This document shows, piece after piece, positions 47,160 through 58,600 of a stretch of DNA of 64,000 nt. The notes beneath the pieces are model-generated. The model had not been told where the DNA came from. It saw nothing but the letters and a program-made list of their open reading frames with translations, and did not search any database. Both the position numbers and the translations under genes were made by a program. Position 1 is the stretch's first letter. The number at the start of each line of letters is the position of its first letter. Location: the NCBI GenBank assembly GCA_009760885.1, contig CM019713.1, positions 6,942,266-7,006,265 of the forward strand. Reading direction: 5' to 3'. This DNA comes from Achatina immaculata. Taxonomy: Eukaryota; Mollusca; Gastropoda; Stylommatophora; Achatinidae.

Positions 47160-47639
47160 TTCTCAAACAGCATTAGGACAAGGAACTTCCTCAACTTGTG
47201 ATCAAAGTGATATATTACTTCTATTTTCTTAGAAACTCTGCTTTAAAACTGTTTGAAAGTACAACTCTTAAAACTCTTCAACTGCTCATTAACTGGACTA
47301 TCCATTGTGGAGCCCCCACCTTCCATGTTTTCCCACATTAGTTATATTCTATTTTTTGATTCCCCCAATTTTTTTTTGGTTTTACTTTTCACCTAATTTC
47401 TCCCCACGCAGCCCCCACCCCACCCCAATCACACCACGATCTAATGCTCAGCAGAAAATAATAATAACGCAAAAAAAAAAAAAAAAGCATTCATCTCCTT
47501 CTCAAGATTAAAAGTTATAAGTAAATCCTTTGACCTTTTTCAGAACGAGTGTTAAAAAAAACTGCAGAAACAAGATCATTACAAATAAACCAAACATAAA
47601 ATATCTGTTGCTGGTTTCAAACTGACCAGTGGCAGGCCA
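47160..47639. other. AT-rich intergenic DNA
   Basis: Nothing recognisable apart from an A-run near 47470-47486. Confidence 0.4.
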
Positions 47640-47870
47640 GTCACTCCAAACGCAGACACGGCCACTCTGGTCCTTCTAGAGCTGAGGAAGGGAAGGAGGC
47701 AGCCTGGTTTCTTCTTCCTTTTCTCCTGCAATCCATGTTTCTAAGCCTCAAACATCTACATCTAATGTCCTGGTAAATTGTTCAGCAGCCTGACATGGTA
47801 CTGGCCACATCAATTTCTGATGTGTTCAAAGGTCAAGCAAAATGTAGTCACTGCCAAGATATTAACAAAT
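47640..47870 (+). mobile_element. tRNA-SINE 3' part with internal insertion
   Basis: gagctgaggaagggaaggagg and, after about 60 extra bases, tactggccacatcaatttct and gttcaaaggtcaagcaaaat follow the order of the SINE bodies at 53.0 and 58.1 kb. Confidence 0.45.
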
Positions 47871-48213
47871 GTGTCATCGATCCGACAGGGCCAACTTTAC
47901 TTTAGTTAAAACCCATCTGAAAGTAACGGCTGGAAAATATAATTTCTCCACATGTAAAATTACTTCACTTCATAAGAATCATTTTTGGGGGGGGGGGGGG
48001 GAACCAATATACAGTGAATCTTCTTGGATGATGGTTCTGATGCCATTATATATATATACACATACACACACAGATCAATAGTAAAGCATAAATAAATTGA
48101 ACAATTAATAAGTTTACATCAACAAGATGGAAAGTGAGAGGTGGAGGGGGGGGCTGGGTTGGGGTGGTGAGTGACCAATATATCATAATGGTCATGATAT
48201 CTAAGATATCAGC

Positions 48214-48245
<32 letters not shown>

Positions 48246-49014
48246 TGGACATGAAATGAAGAAATTACAAGGAAGAATCTATGAGGAAAAAAAAAAGCAA
48301 ACTAATCTTTTTCACCATTATCAATTCTCATTTTACCAAGATCCATTCCCATTTTACCAAAATACAAAAGTGAAGTCAAAAGCTCCTCATCTATCAGTCT
48401 CAAGTCTCATTCCATTTTCTATTTCATCTCCCCTGTACTTCTGCTTGCCTGGAAAATTTGTCCTCCATGAGCCCATACTGTGCACCTTCATCATCTTTCT
48501 CCATTTCGTGTTTAATTTACTAACTCATCTCATTCAAATGTTGTTTCACGCACAGAAGAGCTCATCTCCTTTATCTCAACATTTATGCCATTTAATGGAT
48601 TCTCGTCTTCTCAAGTTACTCTCACATTTTTTTCTTACTAAAATGCTGTGCCCTTAAAACAGTTATTTTCCTCATGTCCCCAAATCTTGTGGATTTGTGT
48701 GAATGTTTACACTAGCATCTGATTAACAGATCAACCAATGAAGCGCCAACATTTATAACATGTGACCATGATGTTTACACCTACAGGAACAGATATCTAG
48801 GGTAATGGTATTTCTTTGTCCGGCTTCAGTTGGGATCCCCTGTTGTGAAAGTAGTATTAAATCATGCTGTTTCAGATAATGTTATTCAAAAGTCAGAAGT
48901 TCATATTGCACATGCTCTCTCTCTCTCACTCTTCTGGAAAGCAAGGACCATCTGTGTGTGTGGTGTGTATATAGGGGCAAGGATGTCATCTGATTTAGCA
49001 GTGACACACAGCTG
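47871..49014. other. AT-rich intergenic DNA
   Basis: Contains a G run at 47990-48001, a (TA)/(CA) run at 48048-48072 and an A-rich run at 48213-48243. No gene recognised. Confidence 0.45.
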
Positions 49015-49530
49015 ACATGCTAGCACCAGGGTTGGTGAAACAAAGTCATTCAAGACCTTGTCTCATCACCTCATTAACAGGCCTACCCTTATTAATAGTA
49101 CTGGGATCACCAGCCTCTATGGTGGTTGCTAATGGTACAGGGATCACCAGCCTCTATGGTGATGGCTAACAGTACAGGGATCACCACAGTCTCTATGGTG
49201 GTGGCTAATGGTACAGAGATCACCAGTCTATATGGTGGTGGCTAATGGTACAGGGATCACCAGTCTCAATGGTGGTGGCTAATGGTAAGGGATCACCAGT
49301 CTCTATGGTGGTGGCTAATGGTAAGGGATCACCACAGTCTTCATGGTGGTGGTGTCTGCTAAAGACATTACTGCACACCCCTTGCTTTACTACTCCACTC
49401 AAGTACTGAAAAAAAAATAGCCACTGTAACTCGCTGCCAATCTGACACAAAGCTGTGACCTCAACATCCTCACTGCATCGGCTGCAAAGAAGATCAAGTT
49501 CCCAGTTTCAGGGAGACAGAAGAAGAAGAT
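49015..49530 (+). mobile_element. SINE S with internal tandem expansion
   Basis: The ends match SINE S: cacacagctgacatgctagc at the 5' side, and ctcaacatcctcactgcatc, then agacagaagaagaagatat, at the 3' side. Compared with 12830-13150 the centre is expanded by five or six extra units (49105-49345), making about 515 bp instead of 320. Confidence 0.8.
49105..49345 (+). repeat. About 40-bp tandem repeat inside SINE S
   Basis: Units resemble ggctaatggtacagggatca followed by ccagtctctatggtggt. The unit corresponds to the SINE's own caac/accatgg-type centre. Confidence 0.88.
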
Positions 49531-50963
49531 ATATGCAGTTATGGCACATATGAGAACACTTTTTCTGATATTTCATAAAAATTACACTGAAAATGTGCTT
49601 TTTTAAAAGGCCTTTTTTTTCCCCTCAGAAAACTACAAGTTTCACATAAAACAAAGGCAGTCTTTCATGAAAGACATATCAAAGTGTTAAGACCTGTAAT
49701 TAGCTCATCAATAAATTCTCTTGTTCCTTCATTATGCAGTAGTTTCTGGACTCACTAAATGAAAGTAAAGGATGAGATAAAGAGAAAATCAAATGAAACA
49801 AGACCATGAGGTGTATAAAATTATCCTGGTGATGTTAATCTTTTTTCTGCTATGTTTATCACATGCAGTGACCTGCTGTGCTACATAATTCCGCCTGTGA
49901 GCTTCCCTTTACTTTTCACGCCAACAGAAAATCTAAGACTTACTGCAATTCTTTGCGTTTACATTTCCCCATTCATGTCACATATTACTATTTTATCTTC
50001 TTGATGACTAAAACTTCTTTAGCGAACAATTTTATCTTACACAAAAAGACAAAAAAGCACTTTTTTCAATAATGTTTTTTACATGAAATGTTCAAAAACA
50101 TAGTGTAACAAACATGCACCATCACAGTCTTTGGGGATATACCTTGCTTCCTGCCATCTTTTATTTTTTCCACATATATCACGCTTTCTCAATGGGCCCC
50201 TTTCTTTTCACAATTAATGAAATACCAATGTAGCTCGTAATATTAGATGAACACTGTAATGCTATGAAAACAAGTACGTGACTGATAACCATTTTTTCTC
50301 ATTCGGCCAAAATAACATTTCTACCAACTTGCTGGCATGTCCTGCTTGCTGAAACTAGGCCACATATACCTAAAATAGCTACTGTGATTCCCCCTTTGAC
50401 AAACAACTATAGCAGTTTACAGCAGTGACTGGTAAAAGGCAGAACGTGTTAACATGCCGTTAGCACCAGAAGCACAGAAATCTTGGAACACATCAAAATG
50501 TTCTCAGCAGCGAAGGGGTTAATGATAAACAATATTTTAAACCAGAAAAGATGATTACAAATGTGGAATAGTGCCTTCATAACACAAATTCCACAAACAT
50601 ATGCAAGTTTTATTGCTTTAAACGTATGTCTAGGAAAAAAAAAAGCATTTCAAAATGAGATATGAAAAAACTGGCCAGTGGGTAACATTTGGCCTGCCTT
50701 GTCCCTGAATGCAGCCTGCCTTTTTTTCCCTACCAAAAGATCCTTAACACAAATAATACAGCAACAAATTGTGCCCAAATCATCTAACAATACATACTCA
50801 GAAGTCTCCTTTCTTTTGCACATACATACATTTGTTCATGTCAAGTCTCAACATGCAAAGGGTCATGTGACAGTACATGTAGCAAGTCTAGACTTTAAAA
50901 TTATTTTCATGTTTTTCACATTACAAAGAACCCAGGTCCATAAGTTCTCTAACTACAACAATC
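49531..50963. other. AT-rich intergenic DNA
   Basis: No coherent gene. Short frames are isolated and contain no motif I recognise. Confidence 0.45.
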
Positions 50964-50967
50964 TTAA

Positions 50968-51660
50968 CTCTTTTCGTGCCGGGCGTCAATTTTTTTACGC
51001 TTCCTGTACCCCCGTTGCTTACCAGGCGTCAATTTTTTTACGCTTGTTTTGTTTCAATAAAACAATCGGTGTAACATTTAGACTGTACATATTTCGTCTG
51101 CGTTTCCGGTGACACTTTTCAAAATGGTGAAAGAGTCCTTAGATATGAGTGATGCCGAGTGAGAAAAAGGACGAGAAACATGGAAATTTTTCAATTTTTG
51201 ACGATGTAGATAGGGGTATGGACACGGCCTGTGACCACCCCACTGCTCTTGAATGTATCCCAAGTAGATCTAGACATATTTAGACGACTGGAGAAGTAGT
51301 TAGGAGGTTATTTCAGATATTAATTTAGCGAGAATGCAACACAGAATCACAATACGAGATCGACAAGTAGATCTAGACATCTCAGATGGTAAGTAGTGCA
51401 TATCTTGATCCATCGATGGTGAGCTGGGCACAATTATTGTCTAAAAACATCACATTACTTCTGTTTTCCTAAAAAAACTCTGCATTTATGGAATTTTCAT
51501 TCATTTAGTTATACTTTGAAACATAATAAGCATACGGAAGTACATGGAAATACTGTTTTCCATTCCATTTTATAACTATACCCCCTAACATATCAAGACC
51601 CGCGCTTTTACTCTGGCACTCCAATACACGTCCATGTTTCTTCCTCTGGCACGGAAAGAG
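50968..51660. mobile_element. piggyBac-like MITE, copy 1
   Basis: Flanked by TTAA at 50964-50967 and 51661-51664. The termini are ctcttttcgtgcc and, reversed, ctctttccgtgcc: a 13-bp inverted repeat with one mismatch. The left end has a direct subterminal repeat of gcgtcaatttttttacgctt (50983 and 51026). At 693 bp it has no transposase. It aligns along its length with 58378-59054. Confidence 0.88.
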
Positions 51661-51664
51661 TTAA

Positions 51665-52204
51665 TAATGTGGTGGGGGAGCAGGAGTGGCACATGATCAT
51701 TGGTTCCAGGGGTTCTTGACCTGAAAAAAACAGAAGGCTGGGAACCACTGACAGAGAGAAAGTGGGATGAGAGGGGGAGAAAGGGAGAGTGAGAGGAAGG
51801 AAGGGGGAGAGAGGAAGGGAGAGTGATAGGGTTGGGGGGGGGGGGGAGAGAAAGAGACCAACTCGGCTGATAGCTATAATCATGCAGAACAGATTCTTCT
51901 CTTGCTTATACATTTACTGCCTGTGTCTCACTGGACATCTCAGTATTTCATAACCACATGCAAATGCTGGAGGATGCATTCCATAATCTGACCTGAGACA
52001 GATAATTCTACCAATCCTACATGTTCCTCCAATGTCAATAAGTTTTTGCTTGCAATGGGAAGATGAAATTTTCAACACCTCATGTATTAGCATTTAGCAT
52101 GAATACGAGCCAAATGTTAGACAGACCATGTCTAAACTAAAAACACTAACCGATTTATGAACAAAATAAAAAAAAAATTATTTTCCTAAAGTTTATCTGA
52201 TTTA
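51665..52204. other. Low-complexity DNA
   Basis: GA/G-rich tract at 51750-51850. The stretch 51685-51750 (tggttccaggggttcttgac...gctgggaaccactga) has hAT-like ends but is too short to define. Confidence 0.4.
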
Positions 52205-52640
52205 CCTAGAATTCATCTGAAATGGAGCAACCAGACATACCAATCACTTATAATCAGAAGAAAAGCATGATAAAAACCTACAGGAACCCACAAACACCAC
52301 CACATGATGACTATCACATGCTAAACAGAAAAGAACAAGTCACCATCTTCCGTCTCCAAACAGGACACAGCTGACTCCGAAGTCATATGTATACAAAGTT
52401 TAAGGTTGGTACTACTAATCTATGTACATGTGCCCAGGTGCCCCAAACTGTGGAACATATCCTCCAGAACTGCATGAACTACGAGACGCTGAGAAATAAT
52501 TACTGGCCCAGTGAAACCACTAAAGAAGATAAGCTCTATGGTTCCATACATGAATTACAAAAAACAGTGAAATTTATCCAAGAGACAGGACTGCAGATAT
52601 AGACAGACAGTGCGAACGAAGAAGAAGAAGACCTAGAATT
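52205..52640 (+). mobile_element. I/Jockey-like LINE 3' end (family C), copy 2
   Basis: It has the same C-terminus as 6215-6500: HMYTKFKVG, CTCAQVPQTVEHILQNC, NYWPSETTKEDKLYGS, a TAG stop near 52600 and the tail gcgaacgaagaagaagaag. Here the upstream TIFRLQTGHS block is also visible, after a decayed 52205-52330 segment that is shared with 56790-56900. Confidence 0.87.
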
Positions 52641-52904
52641 CATATTTCTTAAATGTTATCTGTAGTATAAATCTCTCATCAAAGTTTTTACATACTGAAG
52701 TAATGACAGCTTGTACTTCTTTTTTCTAGTTTCTATCACACATCTTTTTCCACAGGTCTCTAGACTTGCATTCTCAACCACTGTTTACATGGATAAGATC
52801 TGAATTTTCCACTGGATGGAACAGATCATAACATCCACAGAGACATACTGTATAAAGCTTCTCTCATTTATTTGCACAGAAACGTCTGGGATGAATGATG
52901 AAAA
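52641..52904. other. AT-rich DNA
   Basis: Nothing recognised. Confidence 0.4.
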
Positions 52905-53165
52905 CTGCATCTCCTGGGCATCGGAGTGGTGAAGTGGTTAGTGCACTAGTCTCTTGTGGCAAAGGTCTGGGGTTCAAATCCAGCTGGAGGTGCCCCAGTC
53001 ACCCAGCTGTGGAAATGGGTACCCGACTTCTTCTGGAGCTGGGGAAGGAAAAGCAGCCAAGCGTGATGCTGACCACATCACCCTCTAGTGTGCTGACAGG
53101 TCAAGGAAAATATGGCCACTAACATCATATCCCTATGTGCCTCTAAGGAATGACAGGATTACTTT
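52905..53165 (+). mobile_element. tRNA-derived SINE, full length
   Basis: The A box lies in agtggtgaagtggttagtgc and the B box is ggggttcaaatccagctgga. The body follows with cagctgtggaaatgggtacc, gatgctgaccacatcaccct and tgctgacaggtcaaggaaaa. The end reads atgacaggattacttttac. Confidence 0.85.
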
Positions 53166-55200
53166 TACATTTTTTCATCTTATTCGTTTAATAATTTGTA
53201 GTTCAAGGATACCTCATGGGAGGTATGATTGTCCACTTTTATCAACACAGATTTCAAAGAAGATGATGTTAATAATGAAAGAGTACAGTCTCTATTAATT
53301 CCATTCTTATAACATTCAGAAATGAACAGCGATTCACATAAAGCTAAATTAAATGAACTTTGTAAATTAAGTCTGCACTCTCTGTTGCCCTTTGACCTGT
53401 GTCACGTGAGCAATCCACCTCACATAATACTTGTAATTTGGACAATGACTTCCACGGAAGATAGATTAAACACTTCCAAACATCTTCCACAAGATCAGAA
53501 AGCCCGCTGCCTGCACCAGAATACTGTCTTGTGCAGCACAAAAAAATTATCACCAGATGGCACTGGAGTCAAGCACAGCCCACACCATTTCTCCAAAAGC
53601 CACCATGTCTTTCAAAATCCACTTTATAATGAAATCTTAATTAGTACAACTAATTAAAATGGCCTAGTTTTACATGCATTTTGCAATATCCACTGCTAGA
53701 TAAAACAGACAGCCCTGTCTTTCTCACATGCTTTCAGGCTTCACTTCCAGCATGCATTTCTTCACATTCCATTCAAAGTTATTTCAGTAGAATAAAAATA
53801 CAAAGTACAGAAACAACTTAATAAAACAGGGTGATTTAAAATATAGAAATAACAAAGTATTCAGGGAGCTTAAAAACACAACTAAATACTGCAATTGTCT
53901 TGGAAAGTATAAATCTAAAGTACACGAGGAAGTCAATAGATGGACAGGGACTACTTGGAAACGGAACAAAAAACCATTTTTCTTAAAAAGATTATCAATG
54001 ATTCCTTACTTACTTTATATGATATTAAGCCCTCTTTACTGACTCTCTTAGCATCTATGAAGGCTTTGAGTACCTACACAATTTATTCTATTTTTTTAAC
54101 TGTTGACTTTGTTAATTTCAAAATCCATAATGTTTTAACAGTAAAATGTGTATGATTTCACACCATCGTTTTTGGATGCATTTCAGTGATCACTATTTTG
54201 CTGGCTTCAGTACTCCATCACAATGAAAACAAAAAGCCAAAAATCAGCTGTACTGAAGTTCTCATCAAAAATATAATATATATATATATACACACATAAT
54301 TACAAATTACTCATACAACTTGCTGCATTTTCATCACCAACACAGCAACAACAATAATAAATAAATCATTGTCTGATGTTTGGTTTTAATAACATGTCAT
54401 TTATGTCTCATGTCTTGTTACCTGACACATCATTTGATATTTTTAGCACTTCTCACCAGCCAACTTTAGTCAGGGCCATCATCACTGCACTCCCAGACAA
54501 ATCCAAAGATGCTTCAAATTCCTCCTCAATGTGTCCTCCTCCTCCCCCCCCCCCCCCCTTGCACTCATGAAGAATAAGCACTGAGGTATATAAAAAAAAA
54601 ACAACAAAACAACCCTTGTCTTCCAGGCCAAATTCACAGCACCCTGCCCAGGATTTTTTCACTTGATTCTGATGTCTCCTGCCACTCTCTTCCCTCACCA
54701 CACCTACTGGATCTTCTCGCCCCCTTCAGAGGGGCCATATCATACACACCAGGAACCAGTTGTCAAAAAAAAAAAAAAAAAAGGTAAGATTTACAACAAA
54801 CCCAAATAAACTTCAGGGATATACAGACTGACAGTTCCTAACTACAAGGTGTCCAAAAAAATCAGGAAGGGGGGGGGGGGGGTGGTTGTATCACATGATA
54901 CAAGGTGATTACAAAATCTTAGTAAATCCAGAATAGAATATATACATTTTTTCTTATTCCCCCATTCCCCCCCCCCACACACACACACTAAAAACCAACA
55001 TGTAAAGGCTGAACACATGATTAATCACATGTGAGAACAATGCTGCTATTTTAAGAAAACAATGAAAAATGACATTTCAACTGAAAAAAGGTGCAACAAC
55101 ATTGAGCAATTATAAATGATATTCTTTAACATGAAAACACTGTAAAACAACCATAAATATATATACTGTATATATATATATATATACACACATACACAAC
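53166..55200. other. AT-rich DNA downstream of the Act1-like gene
   Basis: No coding exon found. On the minus strand the nearest AATAAA after the stop codon is at 54082-54087, which would give a 3' UTR of about 1.1 kb; this is only a candidate. Contains C and G runs at 54546 and 54870, a poly-A at 54765 and (TA)n near 55160-55190. Confidence 0.4.
54082..54087 (-). terminator. Candidate polyadenylation signal AATAAA of the Act1-like gene
   Basis: Canonical hexamer on the minus strand, about 1.14 kb past the stop codon at 55223-55225. It is the first exact AATAAA I found downstream; no transcript evidence, and other signals may be used. Confidence 0.25.
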
Positions 55201-55222
55201 AATGTGACTAAAAGATCCAAGC

Positions 55223-55645
55223 TCAAGAGCCACAATCATCTATATCCATGTCCCCAGCATCAAAATCACTCCTCCTGTTTCTTCTCTCCAGACGCTCAAC
55301 ATGGGCCTCCCTTCTTCCCATGATCCTCTCCTGTGGCTTTGTCAACATCCAAGCTAGGTCCTTGTACTGCTTTGGCCATGCATATGCTGGCCCGTTAGCC
55401 ATCCATTGTGGCACATGGTTCAGCATCATCTGTGGGAAGAGGAGAGGGACAAAGCGTGGAGTAGCACAGCCGCTGCTCTCACCATCACAGCCATGCTGGC
55501 CGTTCAAGTACTCGGTGTTCATCATCTCATAAATTTCCCGTGTGTGGAGCTGGCGCTCGTTAGCCTGTGCCAACACAGTTGCTGAATGCGGAGATGAGAT
55601 ATCATCCAAGTACTTGTGTGAAATGCAAACCAGAACAAAATCAGC
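55223..55645 (-). CDS. TRAF3IP2: Act1-like gene, last exon (SEFIR second half and Act1-specific C-terminus)
   Basis: Acceptor tttatccttcag|GCTGAT at 55645; stop TGA at 55223-55225. 140 codons: ADFVLVCISHKYLDD, a loop, LHTREIYEMMNTEYL, RFVPLLFPQMMLNHVPQW and YAWPKQYKDLAWML. A basic helix with RREAHVERLERRNRR and an acidic end DMDIDDCGS follow. The LHTRE...FVPLLFP...HVPxW...WP order is the strongest evidence for Act1 rather than an IL-17 receptor. Confidence 0.92.
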   Translation of the reverse strand, partial: ADFVLVCISHKYLDDISSPHSATVLAQANERQLHTREIYEMMNTEYLNGQHGCDGESSGCATPRFVPLLFPQMMLNHVPQWMANGPAYAWPKQYKDLAWMLTKPQERIMGRREAHVERLERRNRRSDFDAGDMDIDDCGS

Positions 55646-58600
55646 CTGAAGGATAAAGTAACAAAATACAGCACAGTGAATGACACATTTTCAAATGCTT
55701 CCCTTTTAAACCAAGTAAAAGAATCATCATTAATTAATCAAACTGAATCAATAAATATATCTTAAAACTTGCTCTTCCACTCGTTCCTTCAACACTTCAA
55801 TAAATTCTGTGCATATTTTCCTTGGGGAAAAAAAAAACAACAACAACATAATGGGGCTTTTCGTCATGGACAGAACAGAAAAATACTCTGAAATCAAGAC
55901 AAGTGAGAGACTGAATAACACAGTACCACATCATTAATAAATAATGTGACACCATCGTTAAGAATCACCATAACATTTTCAAAAGAACAGCTTTGCAGTG
56001 GTGTTTTTTAACACTATCCATGAAAATTTTTGCTGAAACAATTGTCATTTTTGTTATTTTTCACTGCACTGAAAAGATTTCTTTTGTTGCTCTTTTTCTT
56101 TATTTAACCTTCTCAATACACATAGCACTGAACCATAAACCACTCACCTCTGAAAACCAACAACAGTGGACATTGGCAGACAACATAAATAAACAGGATG
56201 TAGTTTATTCGGATGCCCTATCGAAACTAAAGATAAATGTGAAGGGAGAAATCATTTGCATTCAATTTCCAATCTGGAGACAGCACAGGATGATGAAGAA
56301 GAGAAACATATCTAACACATTTTCTCCAGTGCTTTCAGCACATATGTCTCAAATTAGCTGCATGTAAAAACAGGAGGAATGCACATGAGGAAAATCTGGT
56401 TCACAAGGACATGGGGGGGGGGGGGGGAAGACTTAAACCAGTCTGACGGCCAACGAATCCAGAGCTAGTCAAGGTTCTATCCCACCTCCCTGATGGTGCA
56501 GTCTTTAACTGGTTATGTGCTCCCTGAGCAGAGCTCAGTGTGGTCAACATGGTTGTGGAACCTGCTGGGAAGCCCAAGAATTGGATTCACTCTGGATTTT
56601 CAAACCAGGCACCACAATCAACTCATCTGCTACATCACTTGCGCTTCAACACCACCATGGCTTCGGCTGTGAAAAAAACCCAATAATTCCTAGCCTTGGC
56701 AGATCATCCTGGACATGATCATTTAAAAGTCGTTCATACAATTCAACAACATGCATAAAGTCAACCATTTGGCCAAAGAGGGCAGTGAAATGGAGCAACC
56801 AAATATATCCACCACCAATAACCTGAATAAAAACATGAATCTACAGGAGGCCCTTAACACCACCATATGATGAGCATCACCTGCTATAACAAAATGCAAC
56901 TTTCATGTGCCAAAGGTTTTGGAAATATAGGCTTAATGGCATGGAAACAGGAACTTTACCTTTTACATAGAAATGAGCAAGTTATCACTTTTCAGTTCAG
57001 AACAGGACACAACCGACTCTGAAATCACATGTATTTGAAGCTAAAACCTCTCTTCTTCATGCACACACCCATGCATCTCAAATTATGGATCCATAACTGT
57101 ATCAACTACGAAATGTTAACAAGCAATTACTGGCCTAGAGATACTGTAATTGAAAAAAAATACAGTCCCACTTTGTCTAAGAGACAAAACTGCAGATACC
57201 AACAGTAAATGAATACGATCCCTCATTCACTGGCTTACCTCAGTTACCTTTCTCCTACACCACTCAATCTGCTCCAAGGAGTTGACTGAGCTCTTTTTCT
57301 CTGTAACATCCACACAGCAGGCGAAGCCGTTAGACTGGAGAAACTTGCACAAGGACAACACCTGCTTGCCATGACTCTCACTGTCAAAGCTGTATGTCAC
57401 AAATACTTTAATATGTCGGAACGCTATAAAAAATGGAAGAAAGAAGAAACCATTTCTTGTGAATAATATTCTATCACCTTGGATTACTCTGAGTTAACAG
57501 CTACACCTCTGATTAGTGTTGATAACTGCAATTAATCTAAAACAAAGAGGATAGCCAACTCCATTTTTTAAATTGCACAATTAATTGTACACACAAACAT
57601 CTATCATTCATGTCTGAAACGAGCAATTTATAGAGAAAATGCAAGAGGTGATGATTAAATGATTTTCCCACACACACTAATCACTGATATCAATTTGCTG
57701 AAGGTACTTAACTCTGAAAGCTTTCCTCCATTTCCGTACACTGTGCATTCATCACACCCCACATGATCAATGATACAACATGAGAACTTTTATAAGTTGA
57801 ACCATGGGCACTTTGCTAATAAGAATAAAAAAACTTAACTCTTTAAGCCCAGGTTTGTCAATATTGTTCTGCCTTTTGACTTTCCCTAGCCATTTCATTA
57901 AATTTTTCCCAGTGGTTTCTTTCTGACCTTGTTTCAACAGGGCATCTGATGGTGAAGTGGTTAATGTACTAGTTTCTCATGGCGAAGGTTGGGGATTCAA
58001 ATCCAGCTGGAGGCACCTCAGTCACCTAGCTGTAAAAATGGGTACCTGACTTCTTATGGAAGTGGGAAGGAAAGGCGGCCAGGTATGATGCTGACATCAC
58101 CCTCTAGTGTGCTGACAAGTGAAGGAAAATATGGGCACAATCATCACATCCCCTATGTGTATAAGGGTTACCTTTATTTTTATTTCAATAGATAACTGTT
58201 ACTCATGTCTTTTAGATGTGGGCTTCTAGAAATTCACACAACCTTATTCCCATATTGTAAGATTTTCATTGTGAAACCCTGCTCTAAGTTACCCAGATAT
58301 TCCTCTTCTTGTAATTTGCTCACATGGTCTAAAAATTCCATCTGTGATTCCCGACAACAAATTTCTCTGGAATTTAACTCTTCCCGTGCCTTTCGTCGCT
58401 TAGGTGACGGTTCCAGTTTCTCATGTGGTGCCTTTAGTCACTAGACGTTTGGTTTGTTTCATTAAAAACCCTGTGTAACGTTTAGATTGTAAATATTTAG
58501 TATGCATGCCCTGTGATCTTTTTCAAAATGGCTGAAGAGTGTTTAGTTATGAGGAAGAAAATTGAAGTTTTCTGCGAGAAATTTCAATTTTTGGTGATGT

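Noticed and set aside
47012..47194. Minus-strand poly-Ser/Phe frames
   Set aside because: Antisense reading of the GAA/A-rich tail of the LINE.
53322..53657. 111-codon plus-strand frame
   Set aside because: No recognisable domain, no compositional support and no flanking exons.
55248..55532. Plus-strand frame opposite the last Act1 exon
   Set aside because: Antisense shadow of conserved coding sequence.
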